Shown here piece after piece: positions 9,437 through 17,656 of a stretch of DNA of 64,000 nt. The first letter of the stretch is position 1, and every line of letters begins with the position of its first letter. The notes under the pieces were generated by a model that saw nothing but the letters and a program-made list of their open reading frames with translations, searched no databases and was not told the DNA's origin. The translations under genes were made by a program, and so were the position numbers. Source of the stretch: Cellulomonas uda (GTDB taxonomy: Bacteria; Actinomycetota; Actinomycetes; Actinomycetales; Cellulomonadaceae); NCBI RefSeq assembly GCF_006538705.1, contig NZ_BJLP01000002.1, positions 62,001 to 126,000 on the forward strand, in the 5' to 3' direction.

Positions 9437-10777
9437 GTGGCGGTGACCTGGCGGGCCGTGCTGCTCGCCGCGCTCGGGATCCCCGTGGTCCTGCTCGTCC
9501 CGATGTCCGGGACGGTGATCGTGTGGGCCGTGCTCGTCGTGCTCGCGTGCGGCGTGGACGCGTGGCTCGCGGCGTCACCGCGCGAGGTCGCGGTGCGTCG
9601 CGAGGTGCCGGCGTCCGTGCGGCTCGGCGAGCCGGTCCGCTCGACGGTCACGCTCACGCACGTCGGCGGCCGTCGGCGGCTGCGTGCGCACGTGCGGGAC
9701 GCCTGGCCGCCGTCGGCCGGTGCGACCCCGGGCGGCGACCCCGGCACCGGGGGGCGTGGCGCGCAGACGCACCCCGACCGGCACGCGGTGGACCTGGCCC
9801 CGGGCGACGCGCGCCGCGTCCGCACGCTGCTCGTCCCGACGCGCCGCGGCGACCTGCGGGGCGACCGCGTGACGATCCGCGCGTGGGGGCCGCTGGGACT
9901 CGCCGCGCGCCAGGCGTCCGTGGACGTGCCCACGCGGCTGCGCGTGCTGCCCGCGTTCCGCTCCCGGCGCCATCTCGCCTCGCGCCTCGCCCGGCTGCGC
10001 GAGCTCGACGGGCGCGCCGCGGTGCAGATCCGCGGTGCGGGGACCGAGTTCGACTCGCTCCGCGAGTACGTCATGGGCGACGACGTGCGCTCGATCGACT
10101 GGCGCGCGTCGGCGCGTCGTGCCGACGTCGTCGTGCGCACGTGGCGGCCCGAGCGGGACCGGCGCGTGATGATCGTGCTGGACACCGGCCGGACGTCGGC
10201 CGTGCGCGTGCAGGACGAGCCGCGGCTCGACGCGGGCATCGAGGCCGCGCTGCTGCTGTCCGCGCTCGCGCAGCACGCGGGCGACCGCGTCGAGCTGCTG
10301 GCCTACGACCGGCGCGTGCGCGCCCGGGTCGCCGGGACGTCCGGGCCGCGGCTCATGCCCGCCCTGGCGGACCAGCTCGCGGGCGTGACGCCCGCGCTCG
10401 TGGAGACGGACTGGCCCGGGGTCGTGGCGCAGGTGCGTGCCCGGATGTCGCAGCGCGCACTCGTCGTGCTCCTGACGACGCTGGAGCCCGTGGTCGTCGA
10501 GCACGGGCTGCTCGACGTCGTCGCCGGGCTGGCCGACCGGCACCAGGTGGTCGTCGCGTCGGTCGCCGACCCGGAGGTCGCGGAGCTGGCGCGCGGACGC
10601 GCGGACGCGACGGCCGTGTTCGACGCGGCCGCCGCCGAGCGCGCCGGCCTCGAGCGTGCGGCGGTCGCGGTGCGCCTGCGTCAGCGCGGCGCCGAGGTGG
10701 TCGAGGGGCTGCCCGACGACCTCGCGCCGCGGCTCGCGGACACGTACCTGGCGCTCAAGGCCGCCGGCCGGCTCTGA
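9437..10777 (+). CDS. DUF58 domain protein
   Basis: The 446-residue product has two closely spaced hydrophobic helices in the first 45 residues, a beta-rich region, and the diagnostic DUF58 segment 'GTEFDSLREYVMGDDVRSID' followed by 'WRASARRADVVVRTWRPE' near residues 200-235. After this comes a VWA-like part starting 'RRVMIVLDTGRT', with DxG in place of a full MIDAS. DUF58 proteins are membrane-anchored partners of MoxR ATPases. The start is GTG at 9437, four bases after the MoxR stop. It is the last gene of the operon; an imperfect GC-rich hairpin covers its stop, and the convergent SpoIIM gene ends 21 bp away. Confidence 0.88.
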   Translation: MAVTWRAVLLAALGIPVVLLVPMSGTVIVWAVLVVLACGVDAWLAASPREVAVRREVPASVRLGEPVRSTVTLTHVGGRRRLRAHVRDAWPPSAGATPGGDPGTGGRGAQTHPDRHAVDLAPGDARRVRTLLVPTRRGDLRGDRVTIRAWGPLGLAARQASVDVPTRLRVLPAFRSRRHLASRLARLRELDGRAAVQIRGAGTEFDSLREYVMGDDVRSIDWRASARRADVVVRTWRPERDRRVMIVLDTGRTSAVRVQDEPRLDAGIEAALLLSALAQHAGDRVELLAYDRRVRARVAGTSGPRLMPALADQLAGVTPALVETDWPGVVAQVRARMSQRALVVLLTTLEPVVVEHGLLDVVAGLADRHQVVVASVADPEVAELARGRADATAVFDAAAAERAGLERAAVAVRLRQRGAEVVEGLPDDLAPRLADTYLALKAAGRL

Positions 10778-10792
10778 GCCGCGGCCCGGCGG
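10761..10792. terminator. Imperfect GC-rich hairpin between DUF58 and SpoIIM genes
   Basis: The arms around loop TCTGA (10773-10777, which includes the DUF58 stop) pair with small bulges. This lies between convergent genes and probably acts as a bidirectional terminator. There is no T tract, as is common in very GC-rich genomes. Confidence 0.4.
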
Positions 10793-10798
10793 CCCGTC

Positions 10799-11788
10799 TC
10801 AGCCCGCGGTCGCCAGGGCGTACCCGGCGCGGTCGTCGGTGAGGTCGCCCGTCTCCCCCGCCCGCACGGCGCGTCCACCCAGGACGATCGTGTACGTCCA
10901 GAACGCCGCGAGCGCGAGCGCGCCGATGACGATCTTCAGCCACCACCACAGGCCCGAGCCGGTCACGAAGCCCTCGACGAGCCCCGACAGCCCGAGGACA
11001 CCGACCAGCCCGATCGCCGCGGTGAACAGCGCACGGGCCTCCTGCGACAGGGCGCGCCCGCGCGTGCGTGGCCCGGGCGCGACCCACGCCCAGAAGACCT
11101 TGAGCCCCGCGGCGCCGGCGACGAACACGGCCGTGAGCTCGAGCAGCCCGTGGGGGGCGATGAGCGTCAGGAACACGTCCAGCGCGCCGTGCGCGGACAT
11201 CATGCCGCCGATGTTGCCGATCGCGACCGCGTTGGACCACAGGAAGTACACCGGCCCGACGCCGGTGACGCCCGTGCCCACGCAGATCGCCGCGAGCAGC
11301 GCGTTGTGGGTCCACACCGTGGCCGCGAAGCCCACGCCCGGGTCGTAGTAGGAGGCGAACGCGTCGTCGACGTACTCCTGCCGCGCCGCGGGCGTGCCCA
11401 TCGCCGCGAGCGCGCCCGGGTCCGTCGCGACCCACACGCCCGCGACCAGCGCGACCGCGACGAACGCGACCATCACGGCCACGGTCCACCAGCGCAGGCG
11501 GTAGAACGCCGCGGGCACGGTCACGACGACGAACCGCACGACCTCGCGCCAGGACGGCTCGTGCGTGCCCGCGACCGCCGCCCGGGCCCGGGCGACGAGC
11601 TGCGAGAGCTGGGCGACGGTCTCCGGGTCGGGCGCGGCCGAGCGGATCGTCGACAGGTCGGTCGCGGCGGCCTGGTAGAGCCGCACGAGCTCGTCGGCCT
11701 CCGCTCCTGTACGCCGCCGGATGCGCGTGAGGTCGTCCAGCCGCTGCCAGGACGCGGCGTGCACCGCCTGGTAGGCGTCGAGGTCCAT
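10799..11788 (-). CDS. SpoIIM-family (stage II sporulation protein M) membrane protein
   Basis: The 329-residue protein has a soluble helical N-terminus (about 1-95) with the conserved 'LVRLYQAAATDLSTIRS', then about five or six transmembrane helices. The segment 'FLWSNAVAIGNIGGMMSAHG' followed by 'LIAPHGLLELTAVFVAGAAG' is the signature of the SpoIIM/DUF95 fold. In Bacillus SpoIIM acts with a peptidoglycan-hydrolysing complex in engulfment. In non-sporulating actinobacteria the protein occurs with RDD and MoxR/DUF58 genes, as here, and its function is unknown. It is divergent from the RDD gene, with 79 bp between them. Confidence 0.9.
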   Translation of the reverse strand: MDLDAYQAVHAASWQRLDDLTRIRRRTGAEADELVRLYQAAATDLSTIRSAAPDPETVAQLSQLVARARAAVAGTHEPSWREVVRFVVVTVPAAFYRLRWWTVAVMVAFVAVALVAGVWVATDPGALAAMGTPAARQEYVDDAFASYYDPGVGFAATVWTHNALLAAICVGTGVTGVGPVYFLWSNAVAIGNIGGMMSAHGALDVFLTLIAPHGLLELTAVFVAGAAGLKVFWAWVAPGPRTRGRALSQEARALFTAAIGLVGVLGLSGLVEGFVTGSGLWWWLKIVIGALALAAFWTYTIVLGGRAVRAGETGDLTDDRAGYALATAG

Positions 11789-11867
11789 GCGGCACAGCCT
11801 GCCATCCCGCCCGACCCGCTAGGGTGCGGACGCGGGGTGAGCGGGTCGGGAGACGAGGGGGCCGGAG

Positions 11868-12707
11868 GTGAGCGGGCTGGACGTCGGGGCGGACACGATC
11901 GTCATCGGTGAGGCCGTCGAGCTCGACGCGCGGTCGGCGTCGGTGCTCTCGCGCCTGCTCGGCGCGCTCATCGACCTGGCCGTGCTGGTCGTCGTGCTGA
12001 TCGCCGCCGCGATGCTGCTCGCGAACGTCGTGCGGATCACGGCGTCCGAGGCCGTCGCGAGCGTCGGCGGGACGGTGATGGTCGCGTTCCTGCTGATCGG
12101 GCTGCCGACGCTCGTCGACACGCTCACGCGCGGGCGCTCGCTCGGCAAGCTCGCGGTCGGCATCCGCATCGTGCGCGACGACGGTGGTCCGATCGTGTTC
12201 CGTCAGGCGCTCGTGCGCGCGCTCACCGGTGTCGTCGAGCTGTGGCTCACGTTCGGGTCGGTCGCGCTGATCACGTCGATGGTCCACCCGCGCGGCAAGC
12301 GGGTCGGTGACGTGCTGGCCGGGACGTACGCGGTGCGGGTGCGGGGTGGCTCACCCTCGCGGGCGCCGCTCGTCATGCCCCCGCACCTGGCCGCGTGGGC
12401 GCGCTCCGCGGACGTCGCGCGCCTGCCCGACGGTCTCGCGCTGTCGACGCGGCAGTTCCTCGGGCGCGCGCCGCGTCTGCACCTGGGCTCGCGCGTCGAG
12501 CTCGGCACGCGGCTCACGCAGGAGGTGCAGCGCTACGTGCACCCGCTGCCGCCTGCCGGGACGCATCCTGAGGCCTTCCTCGCCGCGGTCCTGGCCGAGC
12601 GACGGGACCGCGAGCTGGTCGCGGAGCACCGGGCCGCCGAGCGTCGCGACCGTGAGGCGGCGCTCCTGCACCGTCTGCCGCACGGCGTCCCGGACCCGCG
12701 GTCCTGA
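11868..12707 (+). CDS. RDD-family membrane protein
   Basis: The 279-residue protein begins with the RDD signature region 'SASVLSRLLGALIDLAVLVV', in which the Arg and Asp pair is present, followed by three predicted transmembrane helices (about 28-52, 62-82 and 122-142). It has the family motifs 'TRGRSLGKLAVGIRIVRDDG' and 'HPRGKRVGDVLAGTYAVR'. A charged cytoplasmic tail of about 110 residues follows. RDD proteins are small membrane proteins, some with transport or ion roles, so only the family can be named. The start is a GTG at 11868 preceded by 'GGAGG'. It is paired divergently with SpoIIM and ends convergently to an SGNH gene. Confidence 0.87.
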   Translation: MSGLDVGADTIVIGEAVELDARSASVLSRLLGALIDLAVLVVVLIAAAMLLANVVRITASEAVASVGGTVMVAFLLIGLPTLVDTLTRGRSLGKLAVGIRIVRDDGGPIVFRQALVRALTGVVELWLTFGSVALITSMVHPRGKRVGDVLAGTYAVRVRGGSPSRAPLVMPPHLAAWARSADVARLPDGLALSTRQFLGRAPRLHLGSRVELGTRLTQEVQRYVHPLPPAGTHPEAFLAAVLAERRDRELVAEHRAAERRDREAALLHRLPHGVPDPRS

Positions 12708-12709
12708 CG

Positions 12710-12726
12710 CCCCGCCGGGTGCGGGG
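12710..12726. terminator. Hairpin between RDD and SGNH genes
   Basis: A perfect 6-bp all-GC stem CCCCGC/GCGGGG with loop CGGGT sits in the 32-bp gap between convergent genes and probably terminates transcription in both directions. Confidence 0.5.
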
Positions 12727-12739
12727 TGCGGCGCGGCGC

Positions 12740-14038
12740 TCAGAGCGCCGCGGCGATGCGGTCGAGCCGGTACGGCGCGAGCGTGCGGCTCATCGTCGCC
12801 GACAGGTGGTGCCGATCCCGGTACGCCATCACGTGCCCGACCACGGGCCGGCACACCGACGACGTGCACAGGAGCGACGTGGTGTCGACGAGCACGCTTC
12901 CGGGCACCAGCGCGTGGGCCTTGCGCAGCGGGTCGGGCGTCGCGAGCGCGACGTCGCGCGGCGTGCGGCAGGCGAGCGCGACGCGCACGGTCGTGGCGCC
13001 CGTGGCGCACGTGAGGGCCGACCGGCTCATGATGGGGTTGTCGACGATCGCGACGACGAGCGTGCCCGCCTCCTGCAGGCGGCGCCACGCGACGGCCATC
13101 GCGTCGGGCGTCGCGCCCGTCTCGCGGTAGCCCGTCACGACGACGACGTCGTACCGCCCGGCGACGAGCCGGCGCAGCAGGTCGGCGCGGCGCAGGTGGC
13201 ACGCGTGCTCGGCCGGCCCCGGGTCGGCGAGCAGGCAGCCCTGCGCGACGTACGTGTCGAGCCGCCAGTTCAGCCGCGCCGCGGAGTCCCGCAGCCCGGG
13301 GAGCGTCATGGCCCCGTGCGAGTCGCCCGTGACCGCGACGCGCAGCGCATCCCGCGACCGGGACCCGTACGTGCACGAGCGCACGCGCTCCGTCACGGCG
13401 GCGACGTAGCAGGAGAACGCGCCCCCGGTGTCGTCCTGCCACCCGTCGCGGCGCGGGTCGGGGCGGATGCTGCCCGACAGGTCGGGGTTGGTGCACGGAC
13501 GGTCGCGGGGGTCCATCGCGGCCGCGCCGAGGCACGGGACCCCCGTGCCCAGGACGCGCGTGAGGTCCCCGTACGCGCCCACGTCCAGCGCGCCGCTCGC
13601 GACCCACGGCCGCCCGTACCAGGCCGGGGCGACCACCCGGTACTGGCGGTTCCCGAGCGCGTCGGGCCGGACGCGCAGGTCGAACCCGCCGCCCGAGCCC
13701 GTGCGGGCGCGCGCCACGGTGACCCACGAGCCCGCGGTCCAGCGCTGCAGCACGACCGGTGCCTGGTCGGCCGCGGGCAGCACGCGGCCCGAGAACACGC
13801 GCAGCGTCCCCGGCCCGCCGGTCCCGCGGGCCGCGAAGCCGGTGACGCGCCGCGACGTCGTGGCGGCCGCCTCGGTGCCTGCTCGCGCGGCACCGCCCGT
13901 CGTCGCACGCGTGGACGAGCCTCCGGCAGGGCCGTCCGCTCGGGCCGCCGGAGCCGGCACCCCGACCGCGAGCAGCGCGACGAGCGCGACGAGCGCGGCG
14001 AGGGCACCGGGCAGGCGCGTGCGGCGCAGGGCGCTCAT
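12740..14038 (-). CDS. Secreted SGNH-domain protein (paralogue 1)
   Basis: The 432-residue product has a signal peptide, an immunoglobulin-like beta-sandwich region (about 75-150: 'VVLQRWTAGSWVTVARARTG' then 'NRQYRVVAPAW'), and a C-terminal SGNH domain. The latter shows block I 'AVTGDSHGAM' and the block V Asp-His pair in 'YRDRHHLSATM'. Six Cys residues probably form disulfides. SGNH domains of this type usually form the C-terminus of acyltransferase-3 proteins that O-acetylate envelope glycans; here it stands alone and would act outside the membrane as an esterase or acetyl acceptor/transfer module. The ATG at 14038 has AGGAGG upstream. The adjacent gene is a clear paralogue. Confidence 0.82.
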   Translation of the reverse strand: MSALRRTRLPGALAALVALVALLAVGVPAPAARADGPAGGSSTRATTGGAARAGTEAAATTSRRVTGFAARGTGGPGTLRVFSGRVLPAADQAPVVLQRWTAGSWVTVARARTGSGGGFDLRVRPDALGNRQYRVVAPAWYGRPWVASGALDVGAYGDLTRVLGTGVPCLGAAAMDPRDRPCTNPDLSGSIRPDPRRDGWQDDTGGAFSCYVAAVTERVRSCTYGSRSRDALRVAVTGDSHGAMTLPGLRDSAARLNWRLDTYVAQGCLLADPGPAEHACHLRRADLLRRLVAGRYDVVVVTGYRETGATPDAMAVAWRRLQEAGTLVVAIVDNPIMSRSALTCATGATTVRVALACRTPRDVALATPDPLRKAHALVPGSVLVDTTSLLCTSSVCRPVVGHVMAYRDRHHLSATMSRTLAPYRLDRIAAAL

Positions 14039-14091
14039 GAGGTCCTCCTGGGCGGTACGGGGTCGCGTCGGGTCCGGCGGCTGGGGAGGCC

Positions 14092-15543
14092 TCATCCGAC
14101 GATGCCGCGCTCCCCCGCGGCGCGCGCGTCGAGCGCCGCCACCACCGGCCCCAGACGGTACGCGAGGATCGAGCGGCCGAACGTCGCCGACAGGTGGTGC
14201 AGGTCCCGGTACGCCATGACGTGCCCGACGACGGGCCGGCAGTCGGCGGCGCCGCACATGAGGTCGACGGTGTCGACGAGCACCGTGCCGGGCGCCTGCG
14301 CGTGCGCGGCGAGCAGCGGGTCGGGCGGCTGGAGCGCCGCCGCGCGCGGCATCGCGCACGCGACCACCTGCGCGACCGTGGCGGCCGGGTTCGTGGCGCA
14401 CGCGAGCGTGGCGTCGTCGAGCTTCGGGCCGTCACCGATCACCGTGACCACCGCGCCGGTGCCGAGCAGCCGCCGCAGCGCCAGCGCGATCGCGTCCGGC
14501 GCCGCCGCGGTCTGCCGGTATCCGGTGAGGATGACGACGTCGTACCGCCCGCCCAGCAACCGGCGCAGCAGGTCGCCGCGGCGGAAGTGGCACTCGTCGT
14601 CGACCGGCCCGGGGTCGGCGAGCAGGCAGCGCGCCGCCGCGTAGCTGTGCAGCCGCCAGTTGAGCCGCTCGGCCTGGTCCCGCAGCCCGGGCAGCACCAT
14701 CGCCGCGTGCGAGTCGCCGACGAGAGCGACCCGCAGCGCGTCGGGACGCGTGGACCCGTAGTCGCACCGCTCCACGGGGACGTCGGTCTCGCCGTGGAAG
14801 CACGTGAACGCGCCGTTGGTGTCCCGGTGCCAGCCCACGCCGCGGCGCGGGTCGGGCATCAGCCGGCCCGCGAGGTCGGGGTTCTCGCACCCGGGCTCGG
14901 CGAACGCGACCGCGCCCTGGCACGGCTCGTCGGGCGGCAGGACCGCACGCAGGTCGCCGTAGGCGCCCACGTCGATCGCGTCGCTCGCGACCCGGGGCTG
15001 CCCGAGCCAGTGCGGCGCGACGACCCGGTACTGCGCGTTGCCGAGCCCGCCCGTCACGAGCCGCAGCGTGAACGCACCGTCGACGCCTGCCCGTCCGCGG
15101 TCGACCGTGCGCCACCCGGCGGGGGTCCACCGCTGCAGCGCGACGGGCGCCCCGGCGGCGGCGGGCCGCACGTGCCCGGCGACGTCACGCGCGCTCCCCG
15201 GCCCGCCCGTGCCCGTCACGACGACGTCCGCGACCGCCCGACCGGCGCCCGCGGCGAGCGGCACGAACGGCTGACCGACCGCCCACGGCCCCGTCACCGT
15301 CCGCGCGGCCCCGGTCGCCACGACCGGGGCGCCGGCCGCGGGCGCGAGGGCGCGTGCGGCGACGGGCAGGGACGGTGCGTGCGCGGCGGCCTGGTCGCGG
15401 GCGTCCGTGCGGTCGCCGCCCGCGCGCGAGCCCGTCGCGCCGGCCACCGCCGGCACCGCACCGACCGGCACCGCACCGACCGGCATCGCACCGACCGGCA
15501 TCGCACCGATCAGCACAGCACCGATCAGCACCGCACCGATCAC
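14092..15543 (-). CDS. Secreted SGNH-domain protein (paralogue 2), start uncertain
   Basis: It has the same layout as its neighbour: hydrophobic N-terminus, beta-sandwich ('VALQRWTPAGWRTVDRGRAG'), then an SGNH domain with 'ALVGDSHAAMVLPGLRDQ' and 'YRDLHHLSATF'. The hydrophobic N-terminus is coded by six imperfect 15-bp repeats giving GAVLI/GAMPV/GAVPV pentamers. The start is unclear. The first in-frame ATG/GTG/TTG after the upstream stop is GTG 15543, which would remove the front of the signal segment (LTQLAAVLLAAVV lies before it). A CTG at 15612 would overlap the upstream TGA as CTGA, and earlier GTGs lie well inside the Trm112-like gene. A role in de-acylating or acylating a surface glycan is inferred. 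Confidence 0.75.
   Translation of the reverse strand: MIGAVLIGAVLIGAMPVGAMPVGAVPVGAVPAVAGATGSRAGGDRTDARDQAAAHAPSLPVAARALAPAAGAPVVATGAARTVTGPWAVGQPFVPLAAGAGRAVADVVVTGTGGPGSARDVAGHVRPAAAGAPVALQRWTPAGWRTVDRGRAGVDGAFTLRLVTGGLGNAQYRVVAPHWLGQPRVASDAIDVGAYGDLRAVLPPDEPCQGAVAFAEPGCENPDLAGRLMPDPRRGVGWHRDTNGAFTCFHGETDVPVERCDYGSTRPDALRVALVGDSHAAMVLPGLRDQAERLNWRLHSYAAARCLLADPGPVDDECHFRRGDLLRRLLGGRYDVVILTGYRQTAAAPDAIALALRRLLGTGAVVTVIGDGPKLDDATLACATNPAATVAQVVACAMPRAAALQPPDPLLAAHAQAPGTVLVDTVDLMCGAADCRPVVGHVMAYRDLHHLSATFGRSILAYRLGPVVAALDARAAGERGIVG
15454..15543. repeat. Six tandem 15-bp repeats inside a signal-peptide coding region
   Basis: Six imperfect copies of a 15-bp unit (plus strand CACCGCACCGACCGG or its CATCGC.../...GATCAG variants) run end to end. 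On the minus strand they code for hydrophobic pentapeptides GAVLI, GAMPV and GAVPV at the N-terminus of the SGNH protein. The unit length is a multiple of three, so copy-number change would keep the frame. Confidence 0.9.
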
Positions 15544-15608
15544 GACCGCCGCGAGCAGGACCGCGGCGAGCTGCGTGAGCGTCGGCGTCCGGGCGCCGGG
15601 CGTCGTCG

Positions 15609-15827
15609 TCAGCGCGCCGGCAGCGGCGTCGCGGCGGACTCCAGCAGGACGGGGATGCCGTCGCGCACGGGGTACCGCAGCGGACGCTGCGGGTCCGTGG
15701 AGTCCAGGCACGGTGCGCCCTCCTCGTCCGTCGCGTCCACCAGAGTCGCGCCCGTCACGGGGCAGCGCAGCAGGTCGCGAGCCCACGCCTCGATCCCGCC
15801 GCTCGCGGCGGTCAGGTCGGGGCTCAC
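15609..15827 (-). CDS. Trm112/UPF0434-like small protein
   Basis: The 72-residue product matches the short Trm112 fold: 'WARDLLRCPVTGATLVDA' at the start and the closing 'LRYPVRDGIPVLLESAA', which is the family's strongest signature. Trm112 proteins activate methyltransferases in eukaryotes and archaea; bacterial versions are small and uncharacterised. The usual second Cys of the CPxC knuckle is absent (CPVT), so zinc binding is doubtful. The GTG start overlaps the manB stop as GTGA, so it is translated as part of the manB operon. Confidence 0.8.
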   Translation of the reverse strand: MSPDLTAASGGIEAWARDLLRCPVTGATLVDATDEEGAPCLDSTDPQRPLRYPVRDGIPVLLESAATPLPAR

Positions 15828-17302
15828 GCCGCACCACCGGCGTACGCGGGCTCGCCCTGCCGCACGAGCGCGAGCACGTCGTCGCGCACCTTCTCCATGA
15901 TGTCGGCGTCCGCGGCCTCGACGTTGAGCCGCAGGAGCGGCTCGGTGTTGGACGCGCGCAGGTTGAACCACCAGCGCGGGTGGGAGTCCCAGTGCGAGAC
16001 CGTCAGGCCGTCGAGCTCGTCGACCGTCACCGGGCCGGCGCCCTGACGCGTCACGTACGCGTCGACGACGCGCGCACGCGCGTCGGGCACGGACACGACG
16101 CGCGAGTTGATCTCGCCCGACGCGACGTACGGCTGGTAGGAGTCCGCGAGCGCGGACAGCGGGTGCGGCTGGCCACCGAGCGCCGCGAGCACGTGCAGCG
16201 CGGCGAGCATGCCGGTGTCGGCGAAGAAGAAGTCGCGGAAGTAGTAGTGCGCGCTGTGCTCGCCGCCGAACACCGCCTCGTGCTCGGCCATCTGCGCCTT
16301 GATGAACGAGTGGCCGACGCGGGTGCGCACGGTGCGCGCTCCCGCGGCCTGCAGCAGGTCGGGGACGACCTGCGACGTGATGAGGTTGTGGATCACGGTC
16401 GACTCGCGGCCCGCCGCCTGCTCCCGCGCGACCTCGCGCAGCCCGACGAGCGCGGTGATCGCCGACGGGGAGACCGGTTCGCCCTGCTCGTCGACGACGA
16501 AGCAGCGGTCGGCGTCGCCGTCGAACGCGAGGCCGATGTCCGCCCCGTGCTCGACGACGGCCTTCTGCAGGTCCACGAGGTTCGCGGGCTCGAGGGGGTT
16601 CGCCTCGTGGTTCGGGAACGTGCCGTCGAGCTCGAAGTACAGCGGGACGACGTCGAGCGGCAGCTCGGGCAGGCCCGCGGCCGTGCCCAGGACCGCGGGG
16701 GCCGTGTACCCGCCCATGCCGTTGCCCGCGTCAACCACGACCTTCAGGGGCCGGATGCCCGACAGGTCGACGAGCGACCGCAGGAACGCCGCGTAGTCCG
16801 CGAGCATCTCCCGCCCGGTGACCGTGCCGCGCTCGTCGTCGGCGACCTGCGGCACCTCGCCCCCGAGGTAGTCGCCCGCGAGGTCCCGGACCGCGGCGAG
16901 TCCCGTGTCCTGGCCCACCGGGCGCGCACCCGCGCGGCACAGCTTGATGCCGTTGTACCGGGCCGGGTTGTGGCTCGCGGTGAACATCGCCCCCGGGACG
17001 CCGAGGCTGCCCGACGCGAAGTACAGGCCGTCGGTCGAGCACAGCCCGATCGTCACGACGTCGACGCCGCGACCTGCGAGGCCGTCGGCGAAACCGGCCA
17101 CGAGCTCGGGGCCCGAGGGGCGCATGTCGTTGCCCACGACCACGGTCGGCCGGGATCCCGCCGGCGTCTCGGGGATCACGACGACGTCGGCGAACGCCGC
17201 GCCGATCGCTCGCGTGACGCGCGCGTCGAGCTCGTCGGGGACGACCCCTCGCACGTCGTACGCCTTGATGAACGCGGACAGGTCGACTCGTTCGGCACTC
17301 AC
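15824..17302 (-). CDS. manB: Phosphomannomutase/phosphoglucomutase (ManB)
   Basis: The 492-residue alpha-D-phosphohexomutase interconverts mannose-6-phosphate and mannose-1-phosphate, feeding GDP-mannose for glycans. It shows the catalytic phosphoserine loop 'TASHNPARYNGIK', the metal-binding loop 'AFDGDADRCF', the sugar-binding loop 'GGEHSAHYYF' and the C-terminal phosphate-binding region 'RASNTEPLLRLNVE'. Length is close to other actinobacterial ManB proteins. GTG 17302 is selected by homology (SAERVDLSAFIKAYDVRG). It is also preceded by TACGAT ending 6 nt upstream with no Shine-Dalgarno, suggesting a leaderless message. Gene order with the DUF3499, metallopeptidase and whiB genes matches the conserved manB neighbourhood of mycobacteria. 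Confidence 0.95.
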   Translation of the reverse strand: MSAERVDLSAFIKAYDVRGVVPDELDARVTRAIGAAFADVVVIPETPAGSRPTVVVGNDMRPSGPELVAGFADGLAGRGVDVVTIGLCSTDGLYFASGSLGVPGAMFTASHNPARYNGIKLCRAGARPVGQDTGLAAVRDLAGDYLGGEVPQVADDERGTVTGREMLADYAAFLRSLVDLSGIRPLKVVVDAGNGMGGYTAPAVLGTAAGLPELPLDVVPLYFELDGTFPNHEANPLEPANLVDLQKAVVEHGADIGLAFDGDADRCFVVDEQGEPVSPSAITALVGLREVAREQAAGRESTVIHNLITSQVVPDLLQAAGARTVRTRVGHSFIKAQMAEHEAVFGGEHSAHYYFRDFFFADTGMLAALHVLAALGGQPHPLSALADSYQPYVASGEINSRVVSVPDARARVVDAYVTRQGAGPVTVDELDGLTVSHWDSHPRWWFNLRASNTEPLLRLNVEAADADIMEKVRDDVLALVRQGEPAYAGGAA

Positions 17303-17308
17303 CGGGGC

Positions 17309-17314
17309 ATCGTA
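17309..17314 (-). promoter_or_regulatory. Candidate -10 box for a leaderless manB transcript
   Basis: TACGAT on the minus strand ends 6 nt before the manB GTG. There is no Shine-Dalgarno between them, so the transcript could begin at or next to the start codon. No clear -35 was found. Confidence 0.4.
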
Positions 17315-17389
17315 TCGGGGAACGGTCGAACCGCCGGACGTCGGACGCGCTGCGGCGCACGCCCCGCGCACACGGGGCGGGACGTCGCG

Positions 17390-17654
17390 CGCCGCCCGTC
17401 ACCTCGTCGCGGGACAGCGGCGTCCCGTCACCCTCCAGGGCGAACCAGTTGGTCACCTCGCACGACGGGCAGGAGACGAACGTCGCCTGACGCGTGTCCG
17501 GCAGCGCCATGCGGATGCGGGTCAAGCGGGTCTCGCCGCACCCGAGGCACTCCTGCGTCCCGGGCGGTAGCGCGCCCCGCGGCTGGCTGATGGAGCCCAG
17601 CGGCTCCGGTGCCGCGGCCGCGCGCGCGTGCGGCGTCCCCCTGCGACGTGCCAC
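17390..17654 (-). CDS. Zinc-ribbon small protein, 3' end unresolved
   Basis: From GTG 17654 (2 bp after the DUF3499 stop) a frame reads a basic N-terminus, then 'ECLGCGETRLTRIRMALPDT' and 'VSCPSCEVTNWFALEGDG'. Two CxxC pairs about 30 residues apart form a clear zinc ribbon of unknown function. The conserved-looking part ends near 17395-17410, but the frame has no stop there. It runs on through the manB start, and the next in-frame stop is only near 16731. A shift of one base near 'GAGGTGACG' (about 17398-17406) would bring in TGA. So either a base is missing or added (mutation or sequence error) or the protein has an odd long tail. The listed end is approximate. Confidence 0.5.
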
Positions 17655-17656
17655 TG

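Noticed and set aside
5068-9578. Antisense open frames of 870-1100 codons across the MoxR/DUF58 operon
   Set aside because: They translate to low-complexity Arg/Ala/Pro/Ser-rich sequence and overlap five well-supported genes; this is a high-GC artefact.
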